A stretch of 64,000 nt of DNA from Girardinichthys multiradiatus (GCF_021462225.1 NC_061806.1:558001-622000), one strand, 5' to 3'. Counted from the first letter of the stretch, positions 21,936 to 33,689 are shown. Notes: generated from the sequence alone by a model not told the origin. Made by a program: numbers and translations.

Positions 21936-21994
21936 GAATTTTACCAATGTGTCTTCTTATGAGAGACTGTTTAGGCCTTAATCTTTAATTAATT

Positions 21995-22265
21995 TTGCAT
22001 ACACTGGACTATTATAGTCTTGCTCTTACGCATGCCCAATCATACTCTCTCACCTGCTCTATTATACTCTTTCACATAGACATCATACTTTCTCACATGC
22101 ACTGTGATAGTCCTACTCCTAAACATGCCCTAGCAAGCTATCTTGCATACGCTCTCATACTTTCTTACACACAGTACCAAAGTCACTTACATACATTATC
22201 ATACTCACTCACACATACACTATCATAGTCTCTTCCACACACTATAATACTCTTTCACATAAACT
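21995..22265. repeat. Degenerate CACATAC/ATCATACTCTCT tandem repeat
   Basis: Roughly ten imperfect copies of a unit of about 25-28 bases containing CATACACT.TCATACTCTCTCA. Copies are diverged and lengths drift, so this is an old minisatellite. The short frame that runs through it (rich in His, Ser, Leu and Thr) is a by-product of the repeat. Confidence 0.7.
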
Positions 22266-22439
22266 ATTTAACTGTCTTTCCCTTGTCTCTTTCCCCATTT
22301 CCCATATGTTACCTGTACAGCAAAGGCCATTAGTGAAACAAAGTCTTTTTTTAAATTTATATTAAAGTCACGACTCAAACCTGGACTAAGAACTGGTACG
22401 CTAAAAGCAGATTTTGTGATTTGTGAACACCTTTACTTT

Positions 22440-22520
22440 AACATGTGACATTATAAAAATAAAATACAATACAATAGAAATGTCCTTTACTGTTCCACAT
22501 TGGGGAAATTAATGTGTGTC
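22440..22520 (-). repeat. Probable LINE/SINE 3'-tail fragment, antisense
   Basis: The block AATACAATAGAAATGTCCTT, TACTGTTCCACATTGGGGAAATTAA resembles the antisense 3' ends of fish non-LTR elements. There is no coding part attached. Confidence 0.35.
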
Positions 22521-22734
22521 AGCAGCAAAGCAAGCAAATTGAATCATACTGGTATTCAGAAAGGAAAGCAGCCTGTAAAAGAAATACAGTAAAGTTGTTA
22601 AAATGGCATTCTTATCTTAGATGATACGTGCAACTGAGTTGGATGATTTGAGAATTTACAAACGCACATTTGCAATTGTGCATGACAAAAGCAACCACAC
22701 TATTTAGAAAAAAAGAAAAAACTGTGCAAATAAG

Positions 22735-23400
22735 CAGACCATTCTGCTGGGGGACTTCAACGCCCACTTGGGAAACGACAGTGACACCTAGAGGGGTGTG
22801 ATTGGGAGGAACGCCTCCCCAATTTGAACCCGAGTGGTGGTTCATTATTGGACTTCAGTGCTAGTCACGGATTGTCCATAATGAACACCATGTTCAAGCA
22901 ATAATTGTGTTTATCAGTGCACTTGGCACCAGGACACCCTAGGCTGGAGGTCGATTATCTACTTTGTTGTCGTGTCTTGGACACTCGGGTGAAGAGAGGG
23001 GCTGAGCTGTCCACTGATCACCACTTAGCGGTGAGTTGGATTTGCTGGAAGAGAAGGAAGCTGGACAGCCTTGGCAGGCCCAAGCGTATAGTGAGGGTAT
23101 GCTGAGAATGTCTGGCGGAGCCCTTGGGCAGGGATGTATTCAACTCCAACCTCCGGGAAAGCTTTGACCAGATTCCAGGAGAGGTTGGAGACATAGAGAC
23201 CATGGCAGAGGCAAAAACTCGGGCCTGGGAAGAGTTCAGTGAGGCCCTTAAGAAGGACTACTGGTTGGCCTCAGAGCGATTCTGGAAAACTATCCGGGGT
23301 CTCAAGAGAGGGAAGCAGTGCTTGGATGAGATGGAGGGATGGATGAGATCCGCCCTGAGTACCTCAAGTCTCTGGATGTTGTGCAGTTGTTGAGGCTGAC
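22735..23400 (+). pseudogene. Rex3 (RTE-clade) LINE fragment, endonuclease onward
   Basis: Starts in the endonuclease at LLGDFNAHLGND (catalytic Asp and Asn) and runs through the STDHHL strand (catalytic Asp-His), RPKRIVRVC, the LRESFDQIPGEVGDIE block and a FWKTIRGLKRGKQC segment, then jumps to EIRPEYLKSLDVV, skipping roughly 200 bases of the normal element. Several frame changes. In RTE elements this protein nicks the target and primes reverse transcription. Both ends are missing. The family name is from recognition of the sequence; RTE clade is firmer than the exact Rex3 label. Confidence 0.75.
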
Positions 23401-23439
23401 ATGCCTTTTCAACAATGGGTGGTTGTTGGTGAAAATGTC

Positions 23440-23690
23440 AAAGACAGCAGAGTAGGGAACAAAGACTGAAGGGTCATGAGCAAAAGGAAGGAGTTGAGCT
23501 CTGGCTGTGGAGAACTTCTGAAAAAAAATGCAGAAAGCCTTCACAGTCCGCAGGGGAAGGCTCAACGCAGTCAGACTGTGACACATTAAGCATTAAGAAC
23601 AGATTTAATGGTCTCAGATAGATTGTGATGGTTCGCCAGAACGTCAGAGAAGTTTTTTTTGGCATCTTTTACAGTGTTTTGATAAAAACA
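23440..23690 (-). pseudogene. L2-like LINE remnant, linker before reverse transcriptase
   Basis: Minus-strand frames contain LTFWRTITIYLRPLN, then an EPSPADCEGFLHFF block and a STARAQLLPFAHDPSV segment: the order found between endonuclease and reverse transcriptase of L2/CR1-type LINEs (an LF.TI...LN block, then a C..F..FF block). Two frames are needed, so an indel is present. It directly abuts the Rex3 fragment. Confidence 0.5.
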
Positions 23691-23699
23691 GCCAAACAT

Positions 23700-25240
23700 G
23701 AGCAGCTCTCAACCTGATTTGTTGACAATCAAAATATGCTGTCAAGGTTAAATATACACAGTTCACATTTTCCATAAGGGGTTAATAACTATATTGACTT
23801 TTCTTGAAGATGTGGCTGTAATACAGACTCCACATTTGCCCTACACTAAATGTCAATGTAAGGAAGATAAACTCGACAACTTTAGTTTCTGTTATATTAA
23901 TATCTTGTCATGGTCAGGTTGTTCGTGCTGACCTACACCAACCATGTTCTCCTATCAGAACCTCTGAGGGAAAATACATCTAGTCAGCTTTAATCAGAGG
24001 TTGATTGGACATTGGGAACACCGGGACATTTCCCAGTGGCCTGGCCGCTGGCCTGACCCGGTCTGGGCCACTCAGCGATCTCGGAGGGGCAAGACCAAAG
24101 GTTCGGTCCAGGTCACGCTTAATACAAAAAACAATTCATGCTGTTTGTGCAGCTCACTCGCCTGGCTGAAATTTCCATAGACTGCAGTAGCGATAGTGAA
24201 AAAAACTCACCTTGTACTTTTTTTTTCTAAAGCTGTTTGTTACAATAGTACAGAGATACACCAGGCTTCGCGCCGAACTGCTAGTAGATGTATAATAGAC
24301 CGAGAAACAGTTAAAAAGTAGAGGAGGGACAGGCTAAAGAAGAAAAAAGCACTGGCTGCTGATGCAGCAAAGTGCACTAAATTACATTTTTTTCATAACG
24401 AAGCAGGTAAGACTAAACACTAGCTGCGAAGGGTGAAAAGCCTGTCAGGCATAACTAGCTAAATAGGAAGGTTCATTCCACGTTGAGGAGCCAAGGGGGG
24501 CAAAACTAACTTAATAAAACAAATGTTTTGAAGTACTGCAAATTTTAAGATATGGTTAACGAACAGGATCTGAAAAAATATATTGTCCAGGAATTCAGAT
24601 TTAGTGTTCCCTTTATAAACGCCACTAATAAATTATATTAATAACTTTTATTGTATTTAACCTTTATATATTTGAATAAATGGGAAATTATGGATGGATT
24701 TTGGACTTTTCTTTACAAAGGTGGTGAAGAAAGCAGTGCCTGTACAGCTCCTGTTGGAGGTGGTGGACAGCAGAGCAGGAACCTTAAGGTACAATTTCAA
24801 ACACATCTGCAGGCAATGCTTTCAGAAAACTCTCTGTCTCACTCATAACAATCTGTATGCAGTTATAATTACAGGTATAGATTATTTAAATGTTCATTTA
24901 ATTTAGCAGAGCAACCAGAAGAGAGAGAGATAGGGAAGACGAGGATTATTTTTCCCATCCTCATTTCAAGGATTTAGATTTATTTTTTCAGTACCACCCA
25001 AATCAGACAAGTCAAAGAATAATTCCAAATGTATTCAACTGAAAAGATGGCACAAACACAAAATGGCTGACATATGATGAAGCTAATCACTCCTTATTCT
25101 GTTCGTGATGTCTTGCATTCGCAAAGCCTTCAGCATCTGCATTTGTCAAAGAAGGCATGCATGCTTGGAAACATATGCATCAGCAAATACAAGAGCATAA
25201 GAAAAGGAATGGCCATAGAGAGAGTGCAGAAGCTTTTTTC
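23700..25240. other. No gene recognised; possible DNA-transposon scrap
   Basis: AT-rich. A block at 24008-24075 (GGGAACACCGGGACATTTCC, then GCCTGGCCGCTGGCCTGACC) looks like an end of a non-autonomous hAT-like fish repeat. Frames at 24651-24906 show no motif. Confidence 0.35.
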
Positions 25241-25249
25241 CTCAGAGGC

Positions 25250-25310
25250 AGCAATTCAATTCAATTCAAAGATACTTTATTGATACCCAAGGGGAAAGTA
25301 GAATTCCAGA
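25250..25310 (-). repeat. LINE-type 3' tail, antisense
   Basis: The tail CAATTCAATTCAATTCAAAG and ATACTTTATTGATACCCAAGG is an antisense LINE/SINE 3' end with an (ATTCA)n terminus. The same tail in sense orientation occurs at 40878-40913. Confidence 0.6.
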
Positions 25311-25714
25311 CCTCCGTACTCTATTATGTGACAAGCACACGTCAGTTCAGTGAGACCAGGTCAGAAAGAGAAGGCAGGTCATGGAATGGGTTATTGATAT
25401 TCCTAAAGTTATTAGTAAATGTGGGCTTAGCTACAGAGGAGATTGTCATGAAGCTGCATATAATTTAGAAAACATGTCAGTCAGCCATGGCAACTTTATG
25501 GAGCTTTTACTGTTGCTAAGCAAGTATGGCATTTTCCCACAAAAGCATGCCATGAATTGCATTGAAAAAAGTAAAAAGCAGATGGAAAGTAAAGGAAGAG
25601 GGTCCTTTATGTCCTTTATTTACTGTTGTGTTTGAAAACATAGTTTCAAAGTAATTGAAGCCTTAAAAAACTTCATTCAGCAGAAAATTGCGGCTGAAGT
25701 GAGATTTAACATGC

Positions 25715-25795
25715 ATAGATCAGGCAAGGCAAGTTAATTTATATAGCACATTTCAGTAGCAAGACAAGTGAAAATGCTGTACATGAACAAAGAGA
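25715..25795 (-). repeat. L2-like 3' tail, antisense
   Basis: AGGCAAGGCAAGTTAATTTATATAGCACATTTCA, shortened here to its core GTTAATTTATATAGCACATT, is the antisense 3' terminus of the L2-like LINE whose coding part follows at 25967-27700 on the same strand. This fixes the 3' end of that element. Confidence 0.65.
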
Positions 25796-27700
25796 AACAG
25801 ACATATTAGGAGAACTACATGACAGTGGCATAAAGGGAATTAACGAACACAAATAATTATAGAGAATTTAAAAAAAATTTATGATAATAAAAAATGAAAC
25901 ATTAATGATAAAATGATTGATAAGAAAATTAAAGGAAAGTTGGACTGAACACTTAACTAATAATGTTTAGATGGCCCAGTCAAAGGCCACTCTAAACAAA
26001 TATGTTTTTAATCTTGATTTAAAGCAACTTAGGGTTTCAGCATTTTTACAGTTTTCTGGCAGTTTGTTCCAGATTAGTGGAGCATAAGAACTAAAAGCTG
26101 CTTCTCCATGTTTGGTTCTGGTTCTGGGTATGCAGAGTAGATTTGAGCCAGAAGACCTGAGAGGTCTGGGTGGTTGATCCACTGACAACAAGTCTGTAAT
26201 GTATTTTGGTGCTCAGCCTTTCAGTGATTTATAGACTAACAGAAGTATTTTAAACTCTATTCTTTGAGATACAGGGAGCCAGTGGAAGGACTTTAGAACC
26301 GGGGTGATGTGCTCCACTTTCTTAGTTCTAGTGAGGACGCGGGCAGCAGTGTTCTGTATCAACTGCAGCTGTCTGATCAACTTTTTCGGTAGACCTGTGA
26401 AGACACTGTTGCAGTAATCAATTCTACTAAAGGTGAACCCATGAATTTGTTTTTCAAGGTCCTGCTGAGACATTAGTCCTTTAATCCTGGAAATGTTCTT
26501 TAGGTGATAGAAGGCCGACCTTGTTACTGTCTTTATGTGCCTCTGAAGGTTCAGGTCTGAGTCCATCACTACACGCAGGTTTCAACACTGACTGGTGGTT
26601 TCTAGCTGTATTAATTGAAGCTGTGTGCTGACTTTTAAACACTCCTCCTTCGGTCCAAGAAATGATTACTACAGTTTTGTTTTGATTCAGCTGAAGAACA
26701 TTTTGGCACTTCCATGCATTGATTCCTTCTAAACATTTACCAAGCGCTTGAATGGTTTCATAGACACTTGGGGACATCGTCTGTATAGTTATGATAACTT
26801 ATGTTGTTGTTTATTATAACCTGAGTTAGGGGGAGCATGTAGATATTGAATAGGAGGGGCCCTAAGATGGAGCCTTGGGGAATGCCACATGTGATTTTTG
26901 TGGTCTCTGATGTAAAGTTACCTACTGACACAAAAAAGTCCCTATCCTTCAAGTAGGATTTAAACCAATTGAGTGCTGTTCCAGAAACAAATGTCCAATA
27001 ATAATACTTCCACAGTCTGCATTTATACGCATGTCATTGAACACCTTGACAAGAGCAGTGTCTCTACTGTGGTGGGGCATGGAAGCCTGACCAAAAGACA
27101 TCAAAGCGGTTGGTCATTGTTAGGAAGTTGTTTAACTGCTGAAACACAGCTTTTTCAATAATCTTACTGATGAAGGGCAGGTTTGATATAGGCCTGTAGT
27201 TCTGCAGTGGCAGCTTTTCCAAGGTGCTCTTTTTCAATAGCGGTTTAATAATTGCTGTTTTCAGGGCCTGGGGTAAAACACCTGACTAAAGGGATGTTTT
27301 TAAAATTTGAGTTGAATCAGATGTTATGACAGACAAAGCTTTCTTAGAAGAATGATTTATTCTAAGTTTTTGTAGTTTATTTGGTGAAATTGGGAAATTT
27401 TGTCAAAATCAGTTCTATTTGGAAACAACTTTGGTCCTGGAGTTGATCTGGATGTGCTGACTGCTCGTCTGATCTTTTGGGTTTTTCCAGTGAAGAAGTT
27501 AGCAAATTCATTGTAGGCCCTGGAAAGTGGAGTTCAGATGCTACAGTTACAGGAGGGTTTGTTAACCTGTAGACCGTGGCAAATAAGGCACGAGCATTGT
27601 TAATGTTTTTGCTGATGATCTCAGAGAAGAAAGATTATCTTACATTTTTCAGTTGTAAGTTATATCTGTGGAGTCTTTCTTTATAGATGTAATAATGAAT
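25715..27700 (-). pseudogene. L2-like LINE ORF2, partly deleted
   Basis: Minus strand, from about 27700 to the tail at 25715. Reading order: linker (KNINNARALFATVYRLTNPPV, near 27600), decayed fingers with a GLHGTVLNWF-type region lost, motif 4 GIPQGSILGPLLFNIYMLPL (26905-26850), the active site as YTDD instead of the family's YADD (about 26785), then the C-terminal blocks: [60 protein letters not shown] (26569-26213) and AFSSYAPLIWNKLPE (26191-25967). At least four frame breaks. The element's 5' end is cut off where the gypsy LTR starts. Confidence 0.8.
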
Positions 27701-28196
27701 AGCTCTACATAAACTGCTCACCTGTAGGGCAGGGGGTGTGGCTTCACCTGGCTGGCTTTTTGGCACATGCTTTGTTCTACAGCATTGTTTCAAGGTTTGT
27801 GGTGGGAGTTTGTGGGTTAGGTAAGTTTGGGGTACCCTGTACATTTCCATCACGTAGTTTTTTTCTCTGTTATACACACTAGGTAAGTTGGTTGGTGCCA
27901 CCCATGTAATGTTTTTGGCTTGTTTTGTTAGTCTAGAATAGCAGAGCTTTATTTTCCTTTATTTCTTCTGGCTTAGTTTAGGTGACAGTTAGGCCCTGTT
28001 TTGTTTTATTTATTTCTTTGATTTGGCACAAACTAACCGCCCCTTTCCCCCCCACAGGTTGTTCAACCCTTTTGGGGTCTCTTTTTTGAAAAGAGAAAAA
28101 TAAATCCCATTGTACCACACTTACAAAGACTCTGACATTTTATTATGGTTGTCCTGTGTGTTCTCCCTCCTTCAACTTAAGGGGGGTCATAACACA
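27701..28196 (+). repeat. 5' LTR of the gypsy element, 5'-truncated
   Basis: Aligns with 35023-35177 from AGCTCTACATAAACTGCTCA onward, with few differences, and then continues alone to ACACA at 28196. The first ~116 bases, seen in the 3' LTR (34907-35022), are missing. It includes AAATAAA near 28098 as a likely polyadenylation signal and a G-rich AAGGGGGGTC just before the end. The primer-binding site follows after two bases. Confidence 0.85.
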
Positions 28197-28198
28197 AG

Positions 28199-28216
28199 TG
28201 GGGGCTCGTCCGGGAT
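28199..28216 (+). other. Primer-binding site, tRNA-Pro
   Basis: TGGGGGCTCGTCCGGGAT, two bases after the LTR. It is identical over 18 bases to the tRNA-Pro-complementary primer site familiar from murine leukaemia viruses, but here it belongs to a gypsy element. Confidence 0.92.
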
Positions 28217-28279
28217 CTTAAATAATTCCTGAGCTTAGGACAATCACAGTAATTGCCAGGTTTCTGTGATTGTTTGAAA

Positions 28280-29863
28280 ATGAGCTTTGACTTAAAGGAG
28301 TTCATTCAGGCTCCTTGCCATGAGAAGGTGGAGTTATGTCGTAAGAAGGACTTGTTGGCCATTGCAGACCATTTTGATATTTCTCTGAAGAAGCATGTTG
28401 TTAAACAGGACATTAAGAATATTGTTTTGCAAAAACTGGTTGAGCTGAAAATCCTAGGGGACTCAAGTGAAACTGTTCTGAATGTTTGTGATCGTGTTTC
28501 TTCTGGTGAATTAGGAGTCTCCCCGTCGGAAACAGGAGCTGCCGCCATGATAACTCCCCCAAAGGTGTTGGAGGAACATCAGGTGCCTCCTGGGACTTTA
28601 CCTCGCTTCGATCCTGGGTCGCCAGACCTCGGTAGTTCCAGTGGTAATGTCAGACTTAAGGTTCGACTGGCTTGCCTTCAGTTGGAAGCGCCTGAAAGAG
28701 AGATGGTATGTAAAGCTGAGTTTGATCTCTGACTTGAGATTCGGAAGCTGGAAATTGAAGCTGAGAAGGAGATCAAATTAAAACAGCTCTAAGTGGAAGC
28801 TATGAGGCTTTCGCAAAGTAAGTCATTGCTTGGTTCATCTGTTCCATCTGATTCTGTGGAGGTCTTGTTAAATAAAAACAAGTTTGATGTTAGCAGAAAT
28901 ATTGCTTTGGTGCCACCATTTAGAGAGTCAGAAGTTGATTCCTACTTCAATGCCTTTGAAAGGATTGCAACAGCAATAGAGTGGCCAAAGGAGATGTGGG
29001 GTGTGCTGCTGGAATGTAAGCTAATGGGTAAAGCACAAGAAGTTGTATCATCACTGTCAACTGAGGATGGCATGAATTATGATGTACTGAAACAGGCTAT
29101 CTTGCGTGCTTATGAGCTTGTGCCAGAGGCTTACAGGCAAACATTTAGGAATCATAAGCGGTCTAGTAGTCAAACGTACGTGGAGTTTGCACGAGAAAAA
29201 GCTGTCTTATTTGATAAATGGTGTGTAGCTAATGAAGTCAAGGGAAGCTATGAATATCTTCGTCAGCTAATCTTGCTTTAAGATTTCAAGACCACATTGC
29301 CTGAACAAATGGTGGTTTACTTAAATGAGCAAAAAGTGGCCTCGTTATCAAAAGCTGCAGTCTTGGCTGATGAGTTCATGTTGACACATAAAAATGTGTT
29401 TGTAGCTGCACCTCGTACAGATAAGGTTTCAACCGCCCATCCCCCAAAACCTGAACCAGGTCAGTCAGAAGCCAAGACCAAGCAGCCACCTTCTCCTTCA
29501 CGGGAGGTACGGGAGTGCTTTTACTGTCATAAAAAAGGTCATGTCATTGCTGACTGCCTTTCGTTAAAGAATAAAGCTTCGTCAACCCCAACAAAGGAGT
29601 TGGGTGTAGAGCATGTCACGTCAAGCTCTTACCATCCTGAAAGTCAGGGTGCACTTGAAAGATTTCACCAAACTTTAAAGTCCATGTTACGCAAATACTG
29701 TATGGATACAGGGAGGGACTGGGATGAAGGTATCCCACTTTTGTTATTTGTGGTACGGGAGGCAGTGCACGAATCTTTAGGTATTAGTCCTGCTGAGCTT
29801 GTGTTTGGACATGAAGTTAGAGGGCCTTTAAATGTACTTAAAGAAGCTGGTTGCCCCCTCTAA
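28280..29863 (+). pseudogene. gag: Gypsy gag joined in frame to integrase core end
   Basis: A single reading frame from ATG 28280 (MSFDLKEFIQAP) to 29863, broken only by stops near 28730, 28790 and 29279. Capsid lies at about 28910-29410, with a SCAN-like helical block (FNAFERIA, WPKEMWGVLLECKLMGKAQEV, AYELVPEAYRQTFRN). An intact CCHC zinc knuckle CFYCHKKGHVIADC follows at 29515-29556. At about 29590 the frame passes straight into the end of the integrase core (SSYHPESQGALERFHQTLK, catalytic Glu). An ATG start is preferred over the upstream TTG. Confidence 0.85.
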
Positions 29864-30331
29864 AATAGTTAGGAGTATCCCAGAGTATGTGGCAAAAATG
29901 AGGGAGCGCTTTCAGAAAGTTTGCTCTCTTGCTCGAGAGGCTTTAACGTCGAAACAGAGTAGAATGAAAAAGCACTATGAAAGAAAGCTGTGGCTCGTGA
30001 ATTTCATCCAAGTGATAAGGTTTTGGTCTTGCTGCCCATCCTCGGTTCTTCTCTGGAGACAATATTTTCTGGACCATATGTGGTAGAGAAGAAGCTTAGT
30101 GAGACAAATTATGTTGTCTAGACTAGATTCTGTCATATCAACATGATGAAACGGTATCACTCAAGAGAAATGATCAAGTTTCTCAAAGTCAGGTTGACTC
30201 AGTTTCACCTATAGCCTGTATGGCTTCAATTCCTACCGATGAGGAGTGGGTCATGCAAAAAGGTGCTTCCCAGCTTGCAAGGCTTAATAATAGTGAGGTT
30301 TTGTCTAACCTACCCCACTATTTGACATCTG
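29864..30331 (+). pseudogene. pol: Gypsy integrase C-terminus
   Basis: Frames contain YVAKMRERFQKVCSLAREA, KKHYERK, then, after frame changes, a KVLVLLP strand, an FSGPYVVEKKLSETNYVV block (the GPY/F domain) and HINMMKRYHSR. This is the normal integrase C-terminal order and connects the core fragment to the pol sequence beyond the inserted LINE. Confidence 0.75.
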
Positions 30332-33300
30332 CGGCGCTATCTAAGATGGCGCCTCAGATGTTCGCCTCGGCGTGTTGGTGCGCATTGTTTTGTTTTGTTT
30401 TTTGCTTTAAAACGGTCTTCTGTGATGGTACCCGGAGCTCTCTCACCAGAGAAGAACTCATGAACATCAGAGCTACTACACCAGAGGAGTTATTTCCCAC
30501 TTTTCTGCCTACTGCTCTGGAATTTTTGGACATTCTGGTCAAAGGTGCGCTCACCTTTGCTCACGCGGTGAAACGCCGGAAGAGAGGGAAACGGGCTGGG
30601 GTGCTGGTACGTCTTCGCCAGCGTGGACTACGAACACCGTTACCTGGAATATTTCTCTCTAACGTGCGCTCACTTCCCAACAAAATTGAGGAACTACAAT
30701 TGCTGTTGGGGAAAAACAGGGACTTTTATTCATCGGCAGTTTTGTGCTTCACGAAGACGTGGCTGTGTGGATTAATACCGGACTCTGCGCTGCAGCTGGC
30801 AGGATTCCAGCTCTACAGAGCGGACAGAGACACGGAACTCTCTGGCAAAGCGAAAGGTGGAGGAATCTGTTTCTACCTCAACAGTGGTTGGTGCAACGAC
30901 GTGACGGTGATTCAGCAACACTGTTCTCCAGACCTGGAAGCCTTCATCATAAACTGCAAGCCTTTCTATACCCCCGTGAGTTCGCTTCGTTCATCCTGGT
31001 CGGTGTTTACATCCCGCCGCAAGCTAACGTGCAGTTCGCACAGCGCATGCTCGGCGACCAGATACTGAGTGTGGAGCGGACCAACCCGGACTCCTTAGTT
31101 ATCGTCATTGGCGACTTTAACAAAGGTAATCTCACCCACAAACTCCCCAAATATAGACAGTTTATTAAATGTCCGACCAGAGAAGACAACATTCTGGATC
31201 ACTGTTACACCACCATCAGAGACGCTTATCACGCCATCCCACGTGCTGCACTGGGCCAATCCGACCACATCATGGTCCACCTGATTCCTGCATACAGGCA
31301 GAAACTAAAGCTCTGCAAACCTGTTGTGAGGACGACAAGGAAGTGGAGCAGTGAGGCTGTGGAGAATCTCCAGGCGTGTTTAGGCTGTACAGACTGGGAT
31401 GTGTTCAGGACTACTACCAACAGTCTGGACGAGTACATAGAGGCTGTGACTTCCTACATCAGCTTCTGAGGACAGCTGTGTACCATCATGCACCAGGGTG
31501 AGTTACAACAATGACAAACCCTGGTTCACAGCCAAACTCAGAAGGTTAAGACTGGATAAGGAAGAGGCCTTCAGGAGTGGGGACAAAGACATATACAGAG
31601 AGGCGAAGTACAACTTTGGCAAGGCAGTGAAAGAGGCTAAACGACTGTACTCTGAGAAGCTCCAAAACCAGTTCTCAGCCAACGACTCTGCGTCTGTCTG
31701 GAAAGGGCTCAGGCAGATCACCAACAACAAGCCGAAAGCCCCCTACTCCATCAACGACCGACGCCTTGCCAACGACCTGAACGAGTTCTACTGCCGCTTT
31801 GAAAGACAAAGGGACGACAGTCCTGCAACCATCCCCCACGACAACACCCAACAGCTGCAGCCACAATCCACCACCCCCACCTCCCCAACCTCAAGAGGGG
31901 CCCCACCCTGAAGTTCCCCCCCACCAGCCCCCTACCCACGCCGGGGACGGCTCTTTCCATCCAGGAGAGGGACGTCAACAAACTCTTCAGGAGACAGAAC
32001 CCCTGGAAAGCTGCTGGACCGGATTCTGTCTCACCAGCCAGCCTGAAGCACTGCGCTGATCAGCTGTCTCCAGTCTTCACAGACATTTTTAACACCTCAC
32101 TGGAGGCATGTCATGTGCCAGCCTGCTTCAAGTCTTCCACCATCGTCCCTGTTCCCAAGAAGCCAAGGACTAGAGGGCATAATGACTTCAGACCGGTCGC
32201 CCTGACCTCTGTGGTGATGAAGTCCTTTGAGCGCCTTGTGCTCTCACACCTAAAAGACATCACCGACCCCCTCCTGGACCCCCTGCAGTTTGCCTACAGA
32301 GCCAACCGGTCTGTAGATGATGCTGTCAACTTAGCCCTTCACTTCATCCTCCGGCACCTGGACTCCACAGGAACCTATGCCAGGATCCTGTTTGTGGATT
32401 TCAGCTCTGCCTTCAACACCATCGTCCCAGTTCTGCTCCAGGAGAAACTCTCCCAGCTGAGTGTGCCCGACTCCGCCTGCAGGTGGATCACTGACTTCCT
32501 GTCTGACAGGAAGCAGCGCGTGAGGCTGGGGAAGCACGTCTCTGACTCCCTGAGCATCAGCACCGGTTCCCCCCAAGGCTGTATCCTCTCTCCTCTGCTC
32601 TTCTCCCTGTACACCAACAGCTGCACCTCCAGTCACCAGTCTGTCAAGCTTCTGAAGTTTGCGGACGACACCACCCTGATGGACTCATCTCTGATGGTGA
32701 CGAGTCCGCGTACAGATGGGAGGTGGACCATCTGTTGGACTGGTGCAGCCAGAACAACCTTGAGCTCAACGCTCTAAATACAGTGGAGATGGTTGTGGAC
32801 TTCAGGCAGAACCCAGCACCACCTGCCCCCATCACCCTCTGTGACTCCACAATTGACACTGTGGAATCTTTCTGCTTCCTGGGAACCATCATCTCCCAGG
32901 ATCTCAAGTGGGAGCCAAACATCAGTTCCCTCATCAAGAAAGCCCAGCAGAGGATGTTCTTCCTGCGGCACCTGAAGAAATTCAACCTGCCAAAGACTAT
33001 GATGGTGCACTTCTACGCAGCCATCATTAAGTCCATCCTCACCTCCTCCATCACCATCTGGTACAGTGCTGCTACAGCCAAGGATAAGGGCAGGCTGCAG
33101 CGTGTCATTCGGTCGGCTGAGAAGGTGATTGGCTGCAGTCTACTGTCGCTCCAGGAACTGTACACCTCCAGGACCCTGAAGCGGGCAGGGAAGATTCTGG
33201 CTGATCCCTCCCACCCCGGTCACAGACTCTTTGAGACTCTCCCCTCTGGCAGGAGGCTGCGGTCCATCCGGACCAAAACCTCACGCCACAAGAACAGTTT

Positions 33301-33349
33301 TTTCCCATCTGCCACCAGCCTTGTTAACAAAGCCCGGAAACCACCTTGA
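30332..33349 (+). pseudogene. LINE endonuclease-reverse transcriptase, frameshifted
   Basis: Endonuclease part: FLSNVRSLPNKIEEL (30657 on), FTKTWL, GGICFYLN; frame change near 30970; then VGVYIPPQANV, VIGDFNKGN (catalytic Asp/Asn), [10 protein letters not shown] (Asp-His) to 31469. A further frame holds SYNNDKPWFTAKLR to 31911. Reverse transcriptase from 32115: VPKKPRTRGHNDFRPVALTS, FVDFSSAFNTIVP (catalytic Asp), STGSPQGCILSPLLFSLY, KFADDTTL (FADD active site), then a C-terminal frame 32723-33349 with HFYAAIIKSILTSSITIWY. About four indels or stops. All catalytic motifs survive, so inactivation looks fairly recent. Confidence 0.87.
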
Positions 33350-33667
33350 CATTCTCCCTTTCCCCCACACCCCCCCTTTTTTGCTGACAGGACACTTGTA
33401 ACTTGTAACTCTATGCGTTACATTAACGCTCAGCATGGACTCCTGCTTTACTTGCACATCTGCACTGTTGTATTGCTCTCGCATCCTATACTGCTCTATA
33501 TTTACTCTCACTCACTTAAAACTGTGCACATATATTTATATTATATTGTAGATATGTTTATACTGTTTAATTTGTACTGTATTGCACCGACTACGCCAAA
33601 ACAAATTCCTTGTATGTCCAAAAACGTACTTGGCAATAAAGCTTTTCTGATTCTGATTCTGATTCTG
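30332..33667 (+). mobile_element. Rex1-like LINE inserted in the gypsy element
   Basis: A 3.3-kb near-complete non-LTR element. It ends AATAAAGCTTTTCTGATTCT with a (GATTCT)n tail. The pentamer ATCTG occurs just before its first base (30327-30331) and just after the tail (33668-33672), a possible short target duplication. Removing it restores continuity of the gypsy pol region. Clade label: the FSSAFNT reverse-transcriptase block and tail type fit Rex1/Babar; I hold that less firmly than LINE identity. Confidence 0.83.
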
Positions 33668-33689
33668 ATCTGATGTCTATTCAGTGATG

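Noticed and set aside
21995..22228. 77-codon His/Ser/Thr-rich frame
   Set aside because: Translation of a degenerate minisatellite.
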